Shown one piece after another: positions 1 to 11,509 of a stretch of 64,000 nt of DNA (positions are counted from its first letter, which is position 1; every line of letters starts with the position of its first letter). The position numbers and the translations under genes are program-made. This stretch comes from Caprella mutica (Eukaryota > Arthropoda > Malacostraca > Amphipoda > Caprellidae): NCBI GenBank assembly GCA_947561585.1, contig CANNZV010000506.1, forward strand, positions 124,001 through 188,000, written 5' to 3'. The notes beneath the pieces are model-generated. The model had not been told where the DNA came from and made no database searches. It was given only the letters and a program-made list of their open reading frames with translations.

Positions 1-1415
1 TATAGAAATATGATTAAAAGAAAATACTGCAACTACAGTGATTCCAGTATCACAATAAGAGGCAAACTCTAGACATGATAGTTCACTAAGAGCAAGAACC
101 AAATTGAATCCCTATTCTTTTAGAAACTTTTGAGTGGCTGTCATTCCAGATTTAGTTTTATGATCTATTAGGGTTTCAGTCAGTTGAGGTACCACTGAGT
201 GCCTAGTCTGCACATTCATTGGTTGAATGGGGGCAAATAAATGTCCTTCTACAAGAATACTCGACAATTTTGGTTAGTTAAAATTTTTCGAATGACTGTA
301 TGATTTTGAATGGTTAAATTTTTTGTCTCAATATTTACATTTGCATCATTTTAAGCAACAGAAATTCATATTATTATTCAGAAACATTTCATGTAAGTTA
401 TTAATTTTCTTTTATACATTGATGATTGTCGTTATAATCACAGAACATATTTGTGTGCTCTAATTCTTAATTAAATACTAATTTCTATATCCTATATATT
501 ATTCGAATTCATGTAGTTTTAAAGATCATTCAAATTCAATTCTTCAAAAATCAAATCATTTATTGCATATATATTAATACATTTCAAATTACATCAACAA
601 TAACTAATAAATCAAAATCATGAAAACACCAAAAAAGAACCAGCTTTCTTTTCGCTTCAATATATGAATTAGTTTTGCATAGCGAACCGACCGAAGTCCA
701 AATAAAATTACAAATGTTACCTATTTTGATGTTTTCGTCCGAATGCTTTTGAATTCTATTCGGGAAGTCAATAGGCGCGACTCGTGCAGTGGTCGAAACT
801 CAAACAATTTCACCGATGTTATTCATACAAACCTCAAGCCGCAACGAACACTCGAATCATCAATATTTTGTCGAGGAATTCTTTACCACTGTCGATATGA
901 TTCTCAGTATTGCTGAAAAACATATTTTGTAAAATCATTTCATTTACTGAACATTTTTTAATTATGTATGTATATGTATCCTTCATATTATATCATCCAT
1001 CACACACATATTTATGATAATTGATGATAGTGATATGTCTTGCAATTTCACTGTGAAATAAAATTCGTAATTCTATCATCGGGATTTTTTTTTTATATTT
1101 AAATAATTTATTAATAAAAATGAATCAAATATATTTTATTTTCTATATAAATACTCATATATAATTAAATACTCATACATAATCTTAATTCTTTTTTTCT
1201 TAATTTTCTTCATGAGTTTTAGCTCAATAGTTTCACTAATATCGCATTCCGTCAGAGTTCCCCAACAGGATACGTAAAAACTGTTTGTACTGAGCATTAA
1301 AGACTTATCGCCAGAACTTACTCTTTCTCCTCGAGTTTTATAGTTAGAGAGCAAAAAGACACACTAATCCCTCTCTGTTCCTGAGTTCATATCTCTGAAC
1401 TTTTGTAAGGAAGCT
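1..1415. other. AT-rich non-coding stretch
   Basis: No ORF with coding character, splice-bounded exon or structured repeat was seen. A slightly GC-richer patch at about 690-890 has no open frame of note. A short minus-strand ORF at 1136-1354 is low-complexity (Lys/Tyr/Ile rich) and is probably chance. Confidence 0.5.
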
Positions 1416-1522
1416 ACTTGAATTTAATATTCAGGTTCTTGCTGATATTTGTTATTGAATATTAGGATTTCGTTACGAGGCCCATACTTGAATTTAATAT
1501 TCAGGCTCTTGCTGATATTGAA
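1416..1522. repeat. Two-copy direct repeat, 70-bp period
   Basis: A 35-bp word beginning ACTTGAATTTAATATTCAGG occurs at 1416-1450 and again at 1486-1520 with one C/T difference. The copies are separated by unrelated sequence, giving a 70-bp period. It may be a small segmental duplication or the start of a minisatellite. Confidence 0.9.
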
Positions 1523-3880
1523 TGTTAAAATAAAGAGCAAAGCCCATTTCCAGAAGCATGATGGGATATAATTATCACACTATTCAAAGATAGTGTTAAT
1601 TAGATAATCCATTCCTTGGATTCGTTTGATGGTAGTGCTCTAGAATATAATTGTACTTTTTTTAACATCGGTAGTTTCATCACAGTGTAGGATGTTTTCT
1701 TACATCTAACGTGCTCAACGGTTATAATTATTCTTCTAAAGTAATGGGATTGGTGATTAAAGATAGCTAGTTATGAAAGTTATACAGTTAATTATTACTC
1801 ATTATCGTTTTAAATATTTAAATAATATGTATTAATATAATATAATGTCTATAACTTCTTCGGAAAAATATCTGTAATGAAGAACAACGATAACAAATTG
1901 CATAATAGAAAGATATACATAATTCCAGACAATATAAAATAATAAGTCTTATATGATATATTGTGTGAATAATATTTAATATTTAAGATATTTTCGATCT
2001 TTTCTTAAAAATTTAGGATCGACTCCCGTTTACAATATATTGAAATGTACGATTCCTTTTTCTCTATATAGTCATTGCTGAAATTATTATTTGTTTAGAA
2101 CTCACAAATTTTGGTCACATGTCACTTCATAAGTTAAGATTTATGTTATTGATTTAATCATGTTCAAAAATTAAAATTCCATTTCAATTAAGCAATGGAA
2201 TTTTAGTTCACTACCGTCAATTTGTTTGTAAAGTAATTTCTTCATTTTGCTGCTCCATATCAGTAACTGTTTTCTCACAGTGCCATCATAGCCATATGCT
2301 TCTCAATGTATCTCGTTTCCTTTGTTAATTCGATTCAGGAAAGACTCCGGATCTTTGAACGAGAGATGTCATCAGATGTTATAAATCTGTTTGATAAATC
2401 TCTGCAGAGAGCCAAACTGAGTAAACTGTCACTGGTGATATGAAGTATATTAAGAATTCTCTTATTCTAGCTATTATTATTTTGATCACGATGCAGAAAG
2501 GGGCAAAGTGTCCAACTAGAAATTTTGAAATTGTATCTAAAACCAGAAAATAACCAATGAAATTTGTCAATTAAAACTCATGAACAATAATAAAATTTTA
2601 TCATCAAATATTTCAAATGAATAATAAATTATACGATCTGTTTCTACCGTTTGTAATTGAATATATATTTTTTATTTAAATCTAAAAGTGGTATTAATTT
2701 ACTAATATATAATGCATTTTTTTAATTCGGCTTTCGTTTTATTTTACTATTTGAAACTCATTATATTATTTTCTGACATCAACTTTTCAGTTTTATGTAT
2801 CGAAATGACATTACCGATAATGGCATTGGGGATCATTTTATCTCATTCATATTTTGCTTTGATTATTTTACCAATAACTGAAGTCAATATTACTCAAATC
2901 GTGAAGTTAGAGAATTGAAAATAGAGTATAAAACAGTCCAGAAAATTCATAACCATAAATTAATACTCAATGGAAACTATTATTGATCGCTAATTCTGCC
3001 ATGATTAAAGAAATATTCCTAAAAAATACTATATTTTCTTTTGTAATAAGACTTTAAGATTATCCAAAAAAAGATCAAAATCATTTGTAGGATTAGAGGG
3101 ATAGTTAGAAAATATGGTTATATAATAGACTATAAAATACGTGAAGTTTGAATTATTCTACATGTATTGGATAGATTATGTACGTATTTCATTCTTCCCA
3201 ATTACCCTGTTTTTAAGTTAATTGCCTGCAATGTTGTTCAGATCAGTGAATGGTTCTAATTTTAGCCTATGTTTTCAGCTTCAAAACAACAACAGTTGTT
3301 TGATCAATACGTAATGCTTGTCAGTGTTGAACTTCGTATTTATACTCAAATTATTTAGAGTCTTTGATAAACTCAGATAAACCGCTTGAATGCTTTTTTT
3401 ACTTAAGATCCTTTTGATTTGGAGAAATGAATGGATAAATTGTATCAATAGATCAGTTTTAAACAGCCGTTGTATTTGAATATTTTCTAACATTATAATA
3501 ATTATATAATCGTGAATGATTTCTTCGTTATTAAATCAAGATAAAAGCTCAATGTGTTTTTTGTTGCTGAAAATAATAGTTTGTAATATTGATTATTTTT
3601 ATGGTAATAATGAGTTATTAAGTCTGTAAACAAAGCAATTAATATTCTCGCATTCATTTGAGTGGGACGGAATTTATAATAATCACCTTTAACCCATGTA
3701 ATTTTCACAGCGTATATACAAGTGTTACTGCGTAAAGAGTTTCAAGTCACTTGCTTTTTTCAAGATATTCTTCCATTAAAAACAAGGAAAATAAAATCTC
3801 TTTTAAAGAGAAAATTCAATTAAGAACTTTGAAACATCTTGAATAAGTAGTTGAATTCCCTGAAGAGGTAAACCCCAACC
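1523..3880. other. AT-rich non-coding stretch with one hairpin
   Basis: No supported gene. The several 60-70 codon ORFs here (for example 2712-2918 plus, 3281-3493 minus) are rich in Ile/Phe/Leu/Tyr as expected from translated AT-rich DNA, and lack recognisable domains. The only structure noted is the hairpin at 2172-2205. Confidence 0.5.
2172..2205. repeat. Inverted repeat, 12-bp arms
   Basis: TAAAATTCCATT at 2172-2183 is followed after 10 nt by its exact reverse complement at 2194-2205. It is a perfect 12-bp stem and may be a remnant of a small foldback element. No flanking duplication is evident. Confidence 0.85.
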
Positions 3881-3884
3881 TGTA

Positions 3885-4665
3885 AAAACTCCACTTCGAG
3901 GCTAAGATTTTGCTGAATGCATTCGCCTGTTGATCACAAGAGAGAGCTTTATTCTGTTAGAACCAGAAAGACTACTTCCTTGCAGCGTTCGGGGACTCAA
4001 CGAGTCATCTACCTATGGATTTCACAATTAAGGAGGACCTACTGCCATACGCTTCTGTAGTCTCTACAGCAATTGGTTTAAAAAGGGGAAATACATCCTA
4101 CTACCACAGCGACAAGAATGAGTTTAACAAAATCTAACATCCATTATGAGAGCAATGGCTGCATAAGTGATTTCTGGAACAAGCTGAGTACCTTTATAAT
4201 GATGATTTGGGAATTGCACCACACTCCAGTTTCATTAGGATTTCATGATATATACATGCAGGTAGAACTCGTGTTCTCGCCACCTGATCAGCTCTAGCTA
4301 GCAGACCGAGGTGTATTTCACTCTTTTTGACTAGGCTCCTGGACAGGTACCAGAAAACCAAATTGTATACCCCGCTTTCATGTCTTAACTGTATTTGCAG
4401 CCGTAAGTTCTCCTATATCGACTATATTAATAATAGAGATAATAGGATCTACCAAATTATACACAAAGTACATTGAAGTTAAAATATCAGACAATGTATT
4501 GTTCTCACTCTCAAACAACCCACTCCACCAAGGCTTGCGGTAGACTTCCCTGAGCCCAAAAATCAGCATTCATTTCTATCTTGATCATACGTGCAACGAC
4601 AGATCTAGTGATTCATCAAAGCAGATAAGCTCAATTTCGTGCTTGTAAACTGAGAAGCCCGCAGA
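3885..4665 (-). pseudogene. Decayed non-LTR retrotransposon ORF2 fragment (copy 1)
   Basis: Read on the minus strand across several frameshifts and stops, this GC-richer stretch gives pieces of the C-terminal part of a non-LTR retrotransposon polyprotein. In order they are CFDESL then RSVVAR (near 4640-4590), a degraded counterpart of the family's QA(S/T)LPV-GGLG block (near 4560-4510), HSCRCG (near 4105), PIAVET followed by IGR (near 4070-4020), and a QNKALS...ANA-like end (near 3960-3900). The motif order matches elements whose reverse transcriptase ends in a GGLGxR block followed by a CRCG knuckle and an xPVAVET segment. It is heavily broken and presumably inactive. The same family recurs at 60.4-62.4 kb, where nucleotide similarity around 4595-4655 versus 62280-62340 is obvious. 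Clade is not assigned. Confidence 0.65.
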
Positions 4666-4690
4666 ACATAAAGGTCGCTTTCTCAACGAC

Positions 4691-4740
4691 AAGAAGGCTT
4701 GATGATTATCAATTATTATCCACAACGGGGAAGCCTTCTT
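4691..4740. repeat. Inverted repeat, 10-bp arms
   Basis: AAGAAGGCTT at 4691-4700 pairs exactly with AAGCCTTCTT at 4731-4740 across a 30-nt spacer. It lies just upstream (in minus-strand sense) of the retrotransposon relic. Confidence 0.8.
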
Positions 4741-6562
4741 CCCTCTTTAATATCTTTCAGGTATACTAACTTCATTTAAAGGCCCTCTGGTATTTCCAAT
4801 TTGGAAGAAATTGACTACCTTAACATTAAATGATAATTACAAATTTCGTTCATCTTTATATCTCTCTAATTCTATAATTTAGTTCAGTTAAATGTCAACC
4901 TCTAGAATAGCTACTTTCATGATATTTTCTCACATGTACATATATGCAACTAAATGCATTTGTATTGATCTAACTATAATTATATCCTCACGAACTGAAG
5001 CATGGCCTAGTGATTACCTTCCTTTGCTGGTTGCGATATCGCGTGTCCTAAATTGAAATGAACATATTATGTCTAGCATGCTATAGACTTTCTTTATTAG
5101 AATCCATATATGTAAATATATATGGGGAGTGGATATGCACCACTTACATGAAGATTGCGACAAACTGGTGGTAAGTTGCTTATTTCATTGGACCCACAAT
5201 CTTTTCTCTGACCGCTTTTATATAATCTCTTGTAAATTACTACCATTCAAATGTCAGCGATATGGCCTTTGATTCCGAAAAAACTAGACGTTTTACTCCT
5301 ATTAACCTGTGTAATATGTATATTATTATAAAATTAATACAAGTAACTGTGGGCCATGAAAGATTGGTAGGACACAACACTCAGACTTCTAAGTCCCACC
5401 ATACTTCCCTCTAGCTCAGAAAAGATACCATTTGTCGATTGGAACAGATTCACATCTCCGTTAACTGTTAGCAGATGAATGCCAATTTCCATCATACAAT
5501 TTGCTTCCATTTATAGAAAGCCATGAAATATATATTCAATGAGCTTTTTCAATATTCACTTTCGTCCCAACTGATGGTTGGTTCTTTACTGAAGAAGAGC
5601 ATTCGATTATCATTTATTCATGTAATGCCAAATGGGAATTGTACAAAAAACTTGATGAAACGAATTGAAACTGTAATATGAGAATGAACTGTATCAGCAA
5701 CGAAATAATTTCAAGAAACAAAGAGAATTTCACTAGGTATATGATAAAAAGTACAAATCCGAATATGGTGTGAGAGAAATATATTGATGTATATTATGTA
5801 AAATTTGAAATGTATTTATGATTAATTAATTATTAATTCGTATATCATCACTCTTTTACAGGTATGTGCAACTGAACTCCATTCTTTCTTGAAGAAGAGG
5901 TGACTATTTATATAATAATTGAAATGATGTATCATATATTGAGAGATAATTATTACCTCTTACCTTGTTGATATTATATCTAAATTGAAACTTGGTTAAG
6001 ATTAATTAGAAATAAACGTAATGAAATTTGGTAGAAATTCTGTAATAGATTCGCGCTCTTACTTTAAATAACATGAATAATATTTACTAACACAAAAGAA
6101 ACAAAAATGTAAAAACATATTGGATAAACTCATAATCTTCCATCATTTGAATTTTTTTTTTCAGCTGATATTGTTTGTTGATTATTTCTTTTGAACCTGA
6201 ATAACATATAATTTTATAATATTGCGTCTAATTATAATGCACTATATGCTGCATAGTATCTGACCGGCATGTCACGATATGCACTTTTAATGCTGTATTC
6301 AAAATATCACTCTACAATAGAGCAGGAAAGCTTTCAGTTCAACAAGAATAATGAAAATCGAAACAATTGACTTGCTCTATATTCTGTCTCTAATATCCAT
6401 TCAAAATCTCGTGCAAATATGACTTATTGTTTTCATCAACTACTACCATATCATGATAGCTAATCATTTTAACAATAACAGATTAATTTATATAAAGCAT
6501 ACAAAAGGTGATTATCTATTTCTAATTGGGTAGCAGATTGAAAACTGCATTCAATCATATTT
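4741..6562. other. AT-rich non-coding stretch
   Basis: No gene seen. A short AT hairpin (CCATATAT / ATATATGG) lies at about 5104-5125. A pyrimidine tract with CAG and GT at 5855-5870 resembles a splice acceptor, but no open frame follows it. Confidence 0.5.
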
Positions 6563-7337
6563 ATGCCACTTGTAGTCATCACGGTGAATATTTATACCAC
6601 TAATAGTCCTCACAGTGAATAATTATACCACTTATAGTCCTTACGGTGAATATTATACCACCTATAGTCCTCACGGTGAATATTTATACCACCACGTAGT
6701 CCTCACAGTGAATAATTATACCACTTATAGTCCTCACAGTGAATAATTATACCACTTAGAGTCCTTACGGTGAATATTTATACCACCTATAGTCCTCACG
6801 GTGAATATTTATACCACCACGTAGTCCTCACAGTGAATAATTATACCACTTATAGTCCTCACGGTGAATATTTATACCACCACCTATAGTCCTCACGGTG
6901 AATATTTATACCACCACCTATAGTCCTCACAGTGAATATTTATACCACCACCTATAGTCCTCACAGTGAATATTTATACCACCACCTATAGTCCTCACAG
7001 TGAATATTTATACCACCACGTAGTCCTCACAGTGAATATTTATACCACCACCTATAGTCCTCACAGTGAATATTTATACCACCACCTATAGTCCTCACAG
7101 TGAATATTTATACCACCACGTAGTCCTCACAGTGAATATTTATACCACCACCTATAGTCCTCACAGTGAATATTTATACCACCACCTATAGTCCTCACAG
7201 TGAATATTTATACCACCACGTAGTCCTCACAGTGAATATTTATACCACCACGTAGTCCTCATGGTGAATATATATACCACCACGTAGTCCTCACAGTGAA
7301 TATTTATACCACCACGTAGTCCTCATGGTGAATATTT
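6563..7337. repeat. Minisatellite, 31-34 bp unit, about 24 copies
   Basis: The repeated core is AGTCCTCACAGTGAAT followed by ATTTATACCAC. Units differ at the junction: CCTATAGT or CGTAGT spacer, one or two ACC triplets, CACAG versus CACGG versus CATGG, and AATA versus TATT. From about 7021 two CCTATAG units (34 bp) alternate with one CGTAG unit (32 bp), giving a 100-bp higher-order repeat seen at 7021, 7121 and 7221. The 5' units are more diverged (31 bp form) than the 3' units, consistent with recent expansion in the 3' half. No open frame crosses it. Confidence 0.97.
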
Positions 7338-8239
7338 CCTAATTTTTCTTCCGTTCTCACGATATCACAATAACTGTGAATCACATTTCCCAGGAAAACA
7401 TTCCAAGCCAAATTTATACGACACTTAATATTATTTATGGGCAAATAACTGTATAATGAGAATTACAATTTTCTCAGCCTCCTATAATATTTCACACTTT
7501 ATATTCGAAGTTTCTATTAAAGAGCTTATTTCTTATACTTATTTCATATTGCTCCATTTTGGGTTTATTTTAATGAATATGCTATACTGTTCAATAAGAT
7601 ATTATAATAAATATATAAAGCATTTTGCTGAGAAGTTATATCCATGAGTTACAGTTATATTGATCATGCAAAGAACCTAGTGTTTCTGCTAATATCCGAA
7701 TTATATTGCCTTAGTGTGGTATATTAGGCAATCATTTGTTCCAATAAATCAATTTCATTCATTTGGGCCATTCATTGGCAATTAGTCTTCATCATTCTGA
7801 ATGCACACGATGATCATTTCTGATGAAACAATAATTCGGCATACTGGATTAGAGAGGACGAATTGTATCAAAGTATTGAGAGTTATTATGGATAATTAAA
7901 TGTGCACAATATAATGAAGGTTTAGACCCTCAGATCATAAACTATTGATGTGTGAAGATCGAAGTATATAGGATTGGTAGAAATTGAGATGAGTTAATGT
8001 AGAAATTAATATGTCAGTTGCTATAGATCTATTTTGATAGTGATTTTTGTTTAAGAATTTTTAAGTCACTTTATTTGCAAAAAAGTGCATATAAAAAATC
8101 TGTCCCTTCCTGTAGTAGTAACATATATATTGTTTGAATGTGAAAATTGAAGAAAATTTTCTAGTTATGATAATTTAACATTCATTATATAGAATTTGTA
8201 TTGTTTCAAGATATTGCATCCCGTAACTTTATTTATGTC
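7338..8239. other. AT-rich non-coding stretch
   Basis: No supported gene or repeat. The 63-codon plus-strand ORF at 7456-7647 is hydrophobic, AT-codon driven and unrecognised. Confidence 0.5.
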
Positions 8240-8304
8240 TTAACCCTTCATTTTTAATGGCACACATTTGTGCCTAATGAATCTCTTTATGTAAGAAGGG
8301 TTAA
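8240..8304. mobile_element. Tiny TTAA-flanked element (piggyBac-like ends)
   Basis: TTAA (8240-8243) is followed by CCCTTC, and the mirror-image GAAGGG is followed by TTAA (8301-8304), so a 57-bp body carries inverted CCCTTC ends inside a TTAA duplication. Just inside the left end is a hairpin, GGCACA / TGTGCC. PiggyBac-type elements insert at TTAA and have CCCTT ends. The body is too short to encode anything, so this would be a minimal MITE or an internally deleted copy. A related left end is at 62457. Confidence 0.5.
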
Positions 8305-9394
8305 TATGACACTTTGTACGCATAACTGATGATTTTATTCCTAGGTAAGTGCACACTGAGTGGCATAGGCCTGTATTGGGTGTCTCCAATAGAGACATTT
8401 TATGCCCAATATGGCATCTCCAATACTTCGATAGGAAGGCACTTGAAAGGCAAATTGCTATTGAAATTGCATTTGATTTACTCTCATTGTATTGTTTTCA
8501 ATATGTACAGACTGTTATAAGAAAACGTGAACATATTTCCATTCCTAAGCTGCTTTCAAAATGTTTTCTTATATATATATTTATAATAACTAAAAACAAT
8601 AACTCAAGCAGAACCTAGTAAATCTTTGAATAAATAGTTATTTTTTTATCACTTAAACATATTAATATTTATATATATTTTCAATTGCGTATAAGAATTC
8701 TTCTGTACATGGCTATATTTTTTATTATAAGTTATATTTATAATTAGCATGTAGACTTTCTTTTTGTGAAATTTCATTAAACAGAAAATTGAAAAACGTA
8801 TTTTATTCAACAAATAGAACAATGATAGATATGTATATATTATGGATTAGTTTAGTGTATATCTTTCGATAGATCTTTTACTCTCGGATGAGTTGAGTAA
8901 GCGTAGTTAAGTCTGAGTAAAGGATCTAAGTAGTAATTAGATTACTGATTCGATACAATCTTCAAAATATTTGGTATATCGTGATAGGACGATATTGAAC
9001 TAGGAAATGTACTTCTGTTATTCCGAAGTTAAAAGAAAGAAATCAAGTAAACTAAATTAAATTTTCTATAACGCTAGTTGCATAGAAAGTCATATAATCA
9101 GCAACATAAATGTCAGTTCTGATGTATGTAGAAAAGCTACTCCGTGTCTGCAGTCATTTGTTCGGACTACATAGTGACTATAGCGTAATGTAAGAGAGGT
9201 GCATAAAGTTGTTGATGTACCTCGTTTGCATGTGACACTGCCATAAGACTTTAGAGGTGAGACATGCAATAGTAGCATATAATATACTGCATTAGAGGAT
9301 GTAGTGATCGATGCAGTTGGTAGGTATGGAAAGTATATACATGATATAAGTAGTATATTGAGTGGAGTTTAATTTGCTAATTTCACAAATCACA
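8305..9394. other. Non-coding stretch, small ORFs only
   Basis: Overlapping plus-strand ORFs at 8329-8520 and 8349-8618 come from a GC-richer patch (8345-8450) with internal word repeats (TCTCCAATA twice). They show no recognisable domain. A GTAAGT at 8344 follows CTAG but has no credible exon upstream. Confidence 0.45.
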
Positions 9395-9525
9395 GTTCTC
9401 GATTTTCCAATTATTTCAAAATCTTACAAATTTGTGGTCGTGTACCCAGACCAACTTTAACTTTTTCGCTTCTAATGGGACAGAATTGTCCTACGGTGCT
9501 TTCAAACACTGAAATCAATTTCCAT
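9395..9525 (-). pseudogene. Fragment of a dispersed coding repeat (HDHKFVR family, copy A)
   Basis: On the minus strand, frame pieces read VPLEAKKLKLVW then VHDHKFVRF and a stop. The 18-bp nucleotide core TCTTACAAATTTGTGGTC (plus strand, near 9421) recurs at 59040. The similarity extends weakly about 75 bp further, where TTTCAAACACTGAAAT matches TTTCAAATACCGAAAT. Conservation of the reading frame (HDHKFVR in both copies) suggests a once-coding dispersed element. The parent family is not recognised. Confidence 0.4.
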
Positions 9526-10191
9526 CAATATATAATGATTTTGTATTCAAAAATACATATTCGTGCATTTCGCTATTCAATGAAATTGGTTAATTTATTT
9601 TGTCTAAGGCATATAAAAAAGTAAAAAAAAAACCTATGCCAGTGAGTCCAAAGTTTATGTTTGTATGTCATAAGTAGGAGCGACAGGGTTATAGTATCTA
9701 CAAGCATTACAATGAGTTAAGTTTCTTTTTGGTATATGAAATTAGTAAACTGTGAAGTAATCAGTAGATATACACTTCTCTTCGACTGTACTTCCCTAAT
9801 TCACGGATGTTGTTTTGAGGTGGGGAATATAATCCAGATTCAGTCTTTCTCACCTCACTTTATTTTATGATCCTGTAGAAAGAAATATTTTAAAACTGAA
9901 CATTTAACTAATGTTTTTGGTGATAAACCGATGGGGGTTTACGCCCTTCATGTGGAAAATACATCATCGTAAAATACGCTGAGTGATTTGTGGAGAACGA
10001 GGAAGCTAGGCGAAGTTCTTCACATCACACTGAAAGTACTATGCAGTATAATAAAGAATATTTGAACATTTTTCTGTATGGCATTAACATAAACTCGTGA
10101 ATAATTGTATAAAACCAGTTAAAACTTTCTTATGCTTGTATTAAATATGATATTGCTAAAAACTTAAGTTATATCATGTATAATAGTGCTC
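9526..10191. other. AT-rich non-coding stretch
   Basis: Nothing beyond short homopolymer runs. No coding-like frame seen. Confidence 0.5.
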
Positions 10192-10311
10192 ATACTTGCC
10201 ATATTTTGAAGTAACTTACTGAAACTTGTTATATTTTGAAGTAACTTACTAAAAATTGTTATATTTTGAAGTAACTTACTAAAAATTGTTATATTTTGAA
10301 GTAACTTCAAA
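10192..10311. repeat. Short tandem array, exact 30-bp period, 4 copies
   Basis: ATATTTTGAAGTAACTTACT starts at 10201, 10231, 10261 and (truncated) 10291, with TGAAAC or TAAAAA spacers ending in TTGTT. The middle copies are identical. Confidence 0.95.
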
Positions 10312-11306
10312 ACTGTTTGATTTAATTAAAATTAGTTTGGAATATACACGTAAGAAAATAATTCGAGTGAAAATTTTATTTTTTTCTTATTTCTCTGTTC
10401 ATGAATTTAATTTGATAGTTCACTTCGAAATATGAGATTTCTTGCTACCTATTTATTCGGAATATAAAATAAAAAAATTAAGATTGAATATTACTATGAA
10501 TTGTCTTTATTCAAAAATGTTAAAAGTGCAATAATTTTATTGCTCTAACATTCAAAAAAAGGCAATTTCTAATAATTGCTGATAAATATTGCACGTGAAA
10601 TTTGAAAGAAAAAGGTTAGTCGAAATTTTTAAATTATTATTTTATTAATTCTAAAATTAATACAATCACCGAAAATATCATATATTTCCGTCATAATAAA
10701 GACCTATTCAACAGATTTATATGTTTCTTCACTTTACTGACGGTTATAATGACCTATAAAATATGCAAAACTAGTTAGAAAATAGCAGCTTTTATACGCG
10801 GAATTCACGTTCTATTTTATTTTCAACAAGTGTCACATTTTTTCTAATTAAAGTCCCTAATGAATCGTAACAAAGTGTTCTATCGCCTGATAGGGGCAGT
10901 GCTATAGCAAATTAACACCATTTCCCTAGTTATTTATTCTAACAGTAAAAGGAATGAAAGAAAAGGATATATCATTATAATCGAAAAAAATATAATAGTA
11001 CTTCTGGGAATTGAAATATAAATAACTATACCTACCTCAAAGATTTCCTTGCCCAAATAATATAATTAAACTTTTTAGTTTATTCTAAAATAATGTATAT
11101 AAGCACGTCCACATTATTTCTATAAATCTATTTTATTTCCTACATTCATTTGTTGATAGTTTGCTTATCAGATTTAGCAGAGCACATTAAAGGAACCCAT
11201 TGTCGGAGCATTACATAAGCTCTGAGTCTCAAAGCATCAATTTAAATGATAATAGTTAGAGGAGTTTCTCTATGTATCTTTGTCTTCTGCTGAACTTGGA
11301 GTGTAA
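10312..11306. other. AT-rich non-coding stretch
   Basis: No gene seen on its own. On the minus strand an AATAAA at about 11133 could serve the exon candidate ending at 11307. Confidence 0.45.
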
Positions 11307-11444
11307 TTAGGCATTGTGCGAGGATGGGAATCCTTTCAGGTGTTTAATTGTTAATTTGGAGGCTATGCAGCTGATGAAGCGTTCATCCCTCTGTTTGGCT
11401 CGAATAATGGCACTTTTGAATTCTTCTTCACATTTGGACATCAT
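11307..11444 (-). CDS. Candidate terminal exon, unrecognised product
   Basis: A 45-codon minus-strand frame from ATG at 11444 to TAA at 11307-11309, open upstream for 15 more codons to about 11489. Composition is unlike the surrounding translated AT-rich DNA: charged and balanced, with the run KCEEEFKSAIIRAKQRDERF followed by a basic, Pro/Ser-containing C-terminus. An AATAAA lies about 175 bp downstream. No splice acceptor could be placed convincingly in frame, because a TAA interrupts the frame upstream. It may be the last exon of a gene or a transposon-derived coding scrap; no family is recognised. Confidence 0.25.
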   Translation of the reverse strand: MMSKCEEEFKSAIIRAKQRDERFISCIASKLTIKHLKGFPSSHNA

Positions 11445-11509
11445 TTTTTTCAGGCAGAAAATTATCCGTTCAATATTTGATAGGAATAATTATTATAGAT
11501 GAGCTGAAA

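Noticed and set aside
6563..7337. CRISPR-like array (regular repeats)
   Set aside because: There are no unique spacers; the whole unit is repeated, so it is a minisatellite in a eukaryotic context. The same applies to the 29-bp and 51-bp arrays.
8349..8618. 89-codon ORF near the TTAA element as a transposase remnant
   Set aside because: It starts just outside the element, shows no transposase motif, and an overlapping frame is equally open.
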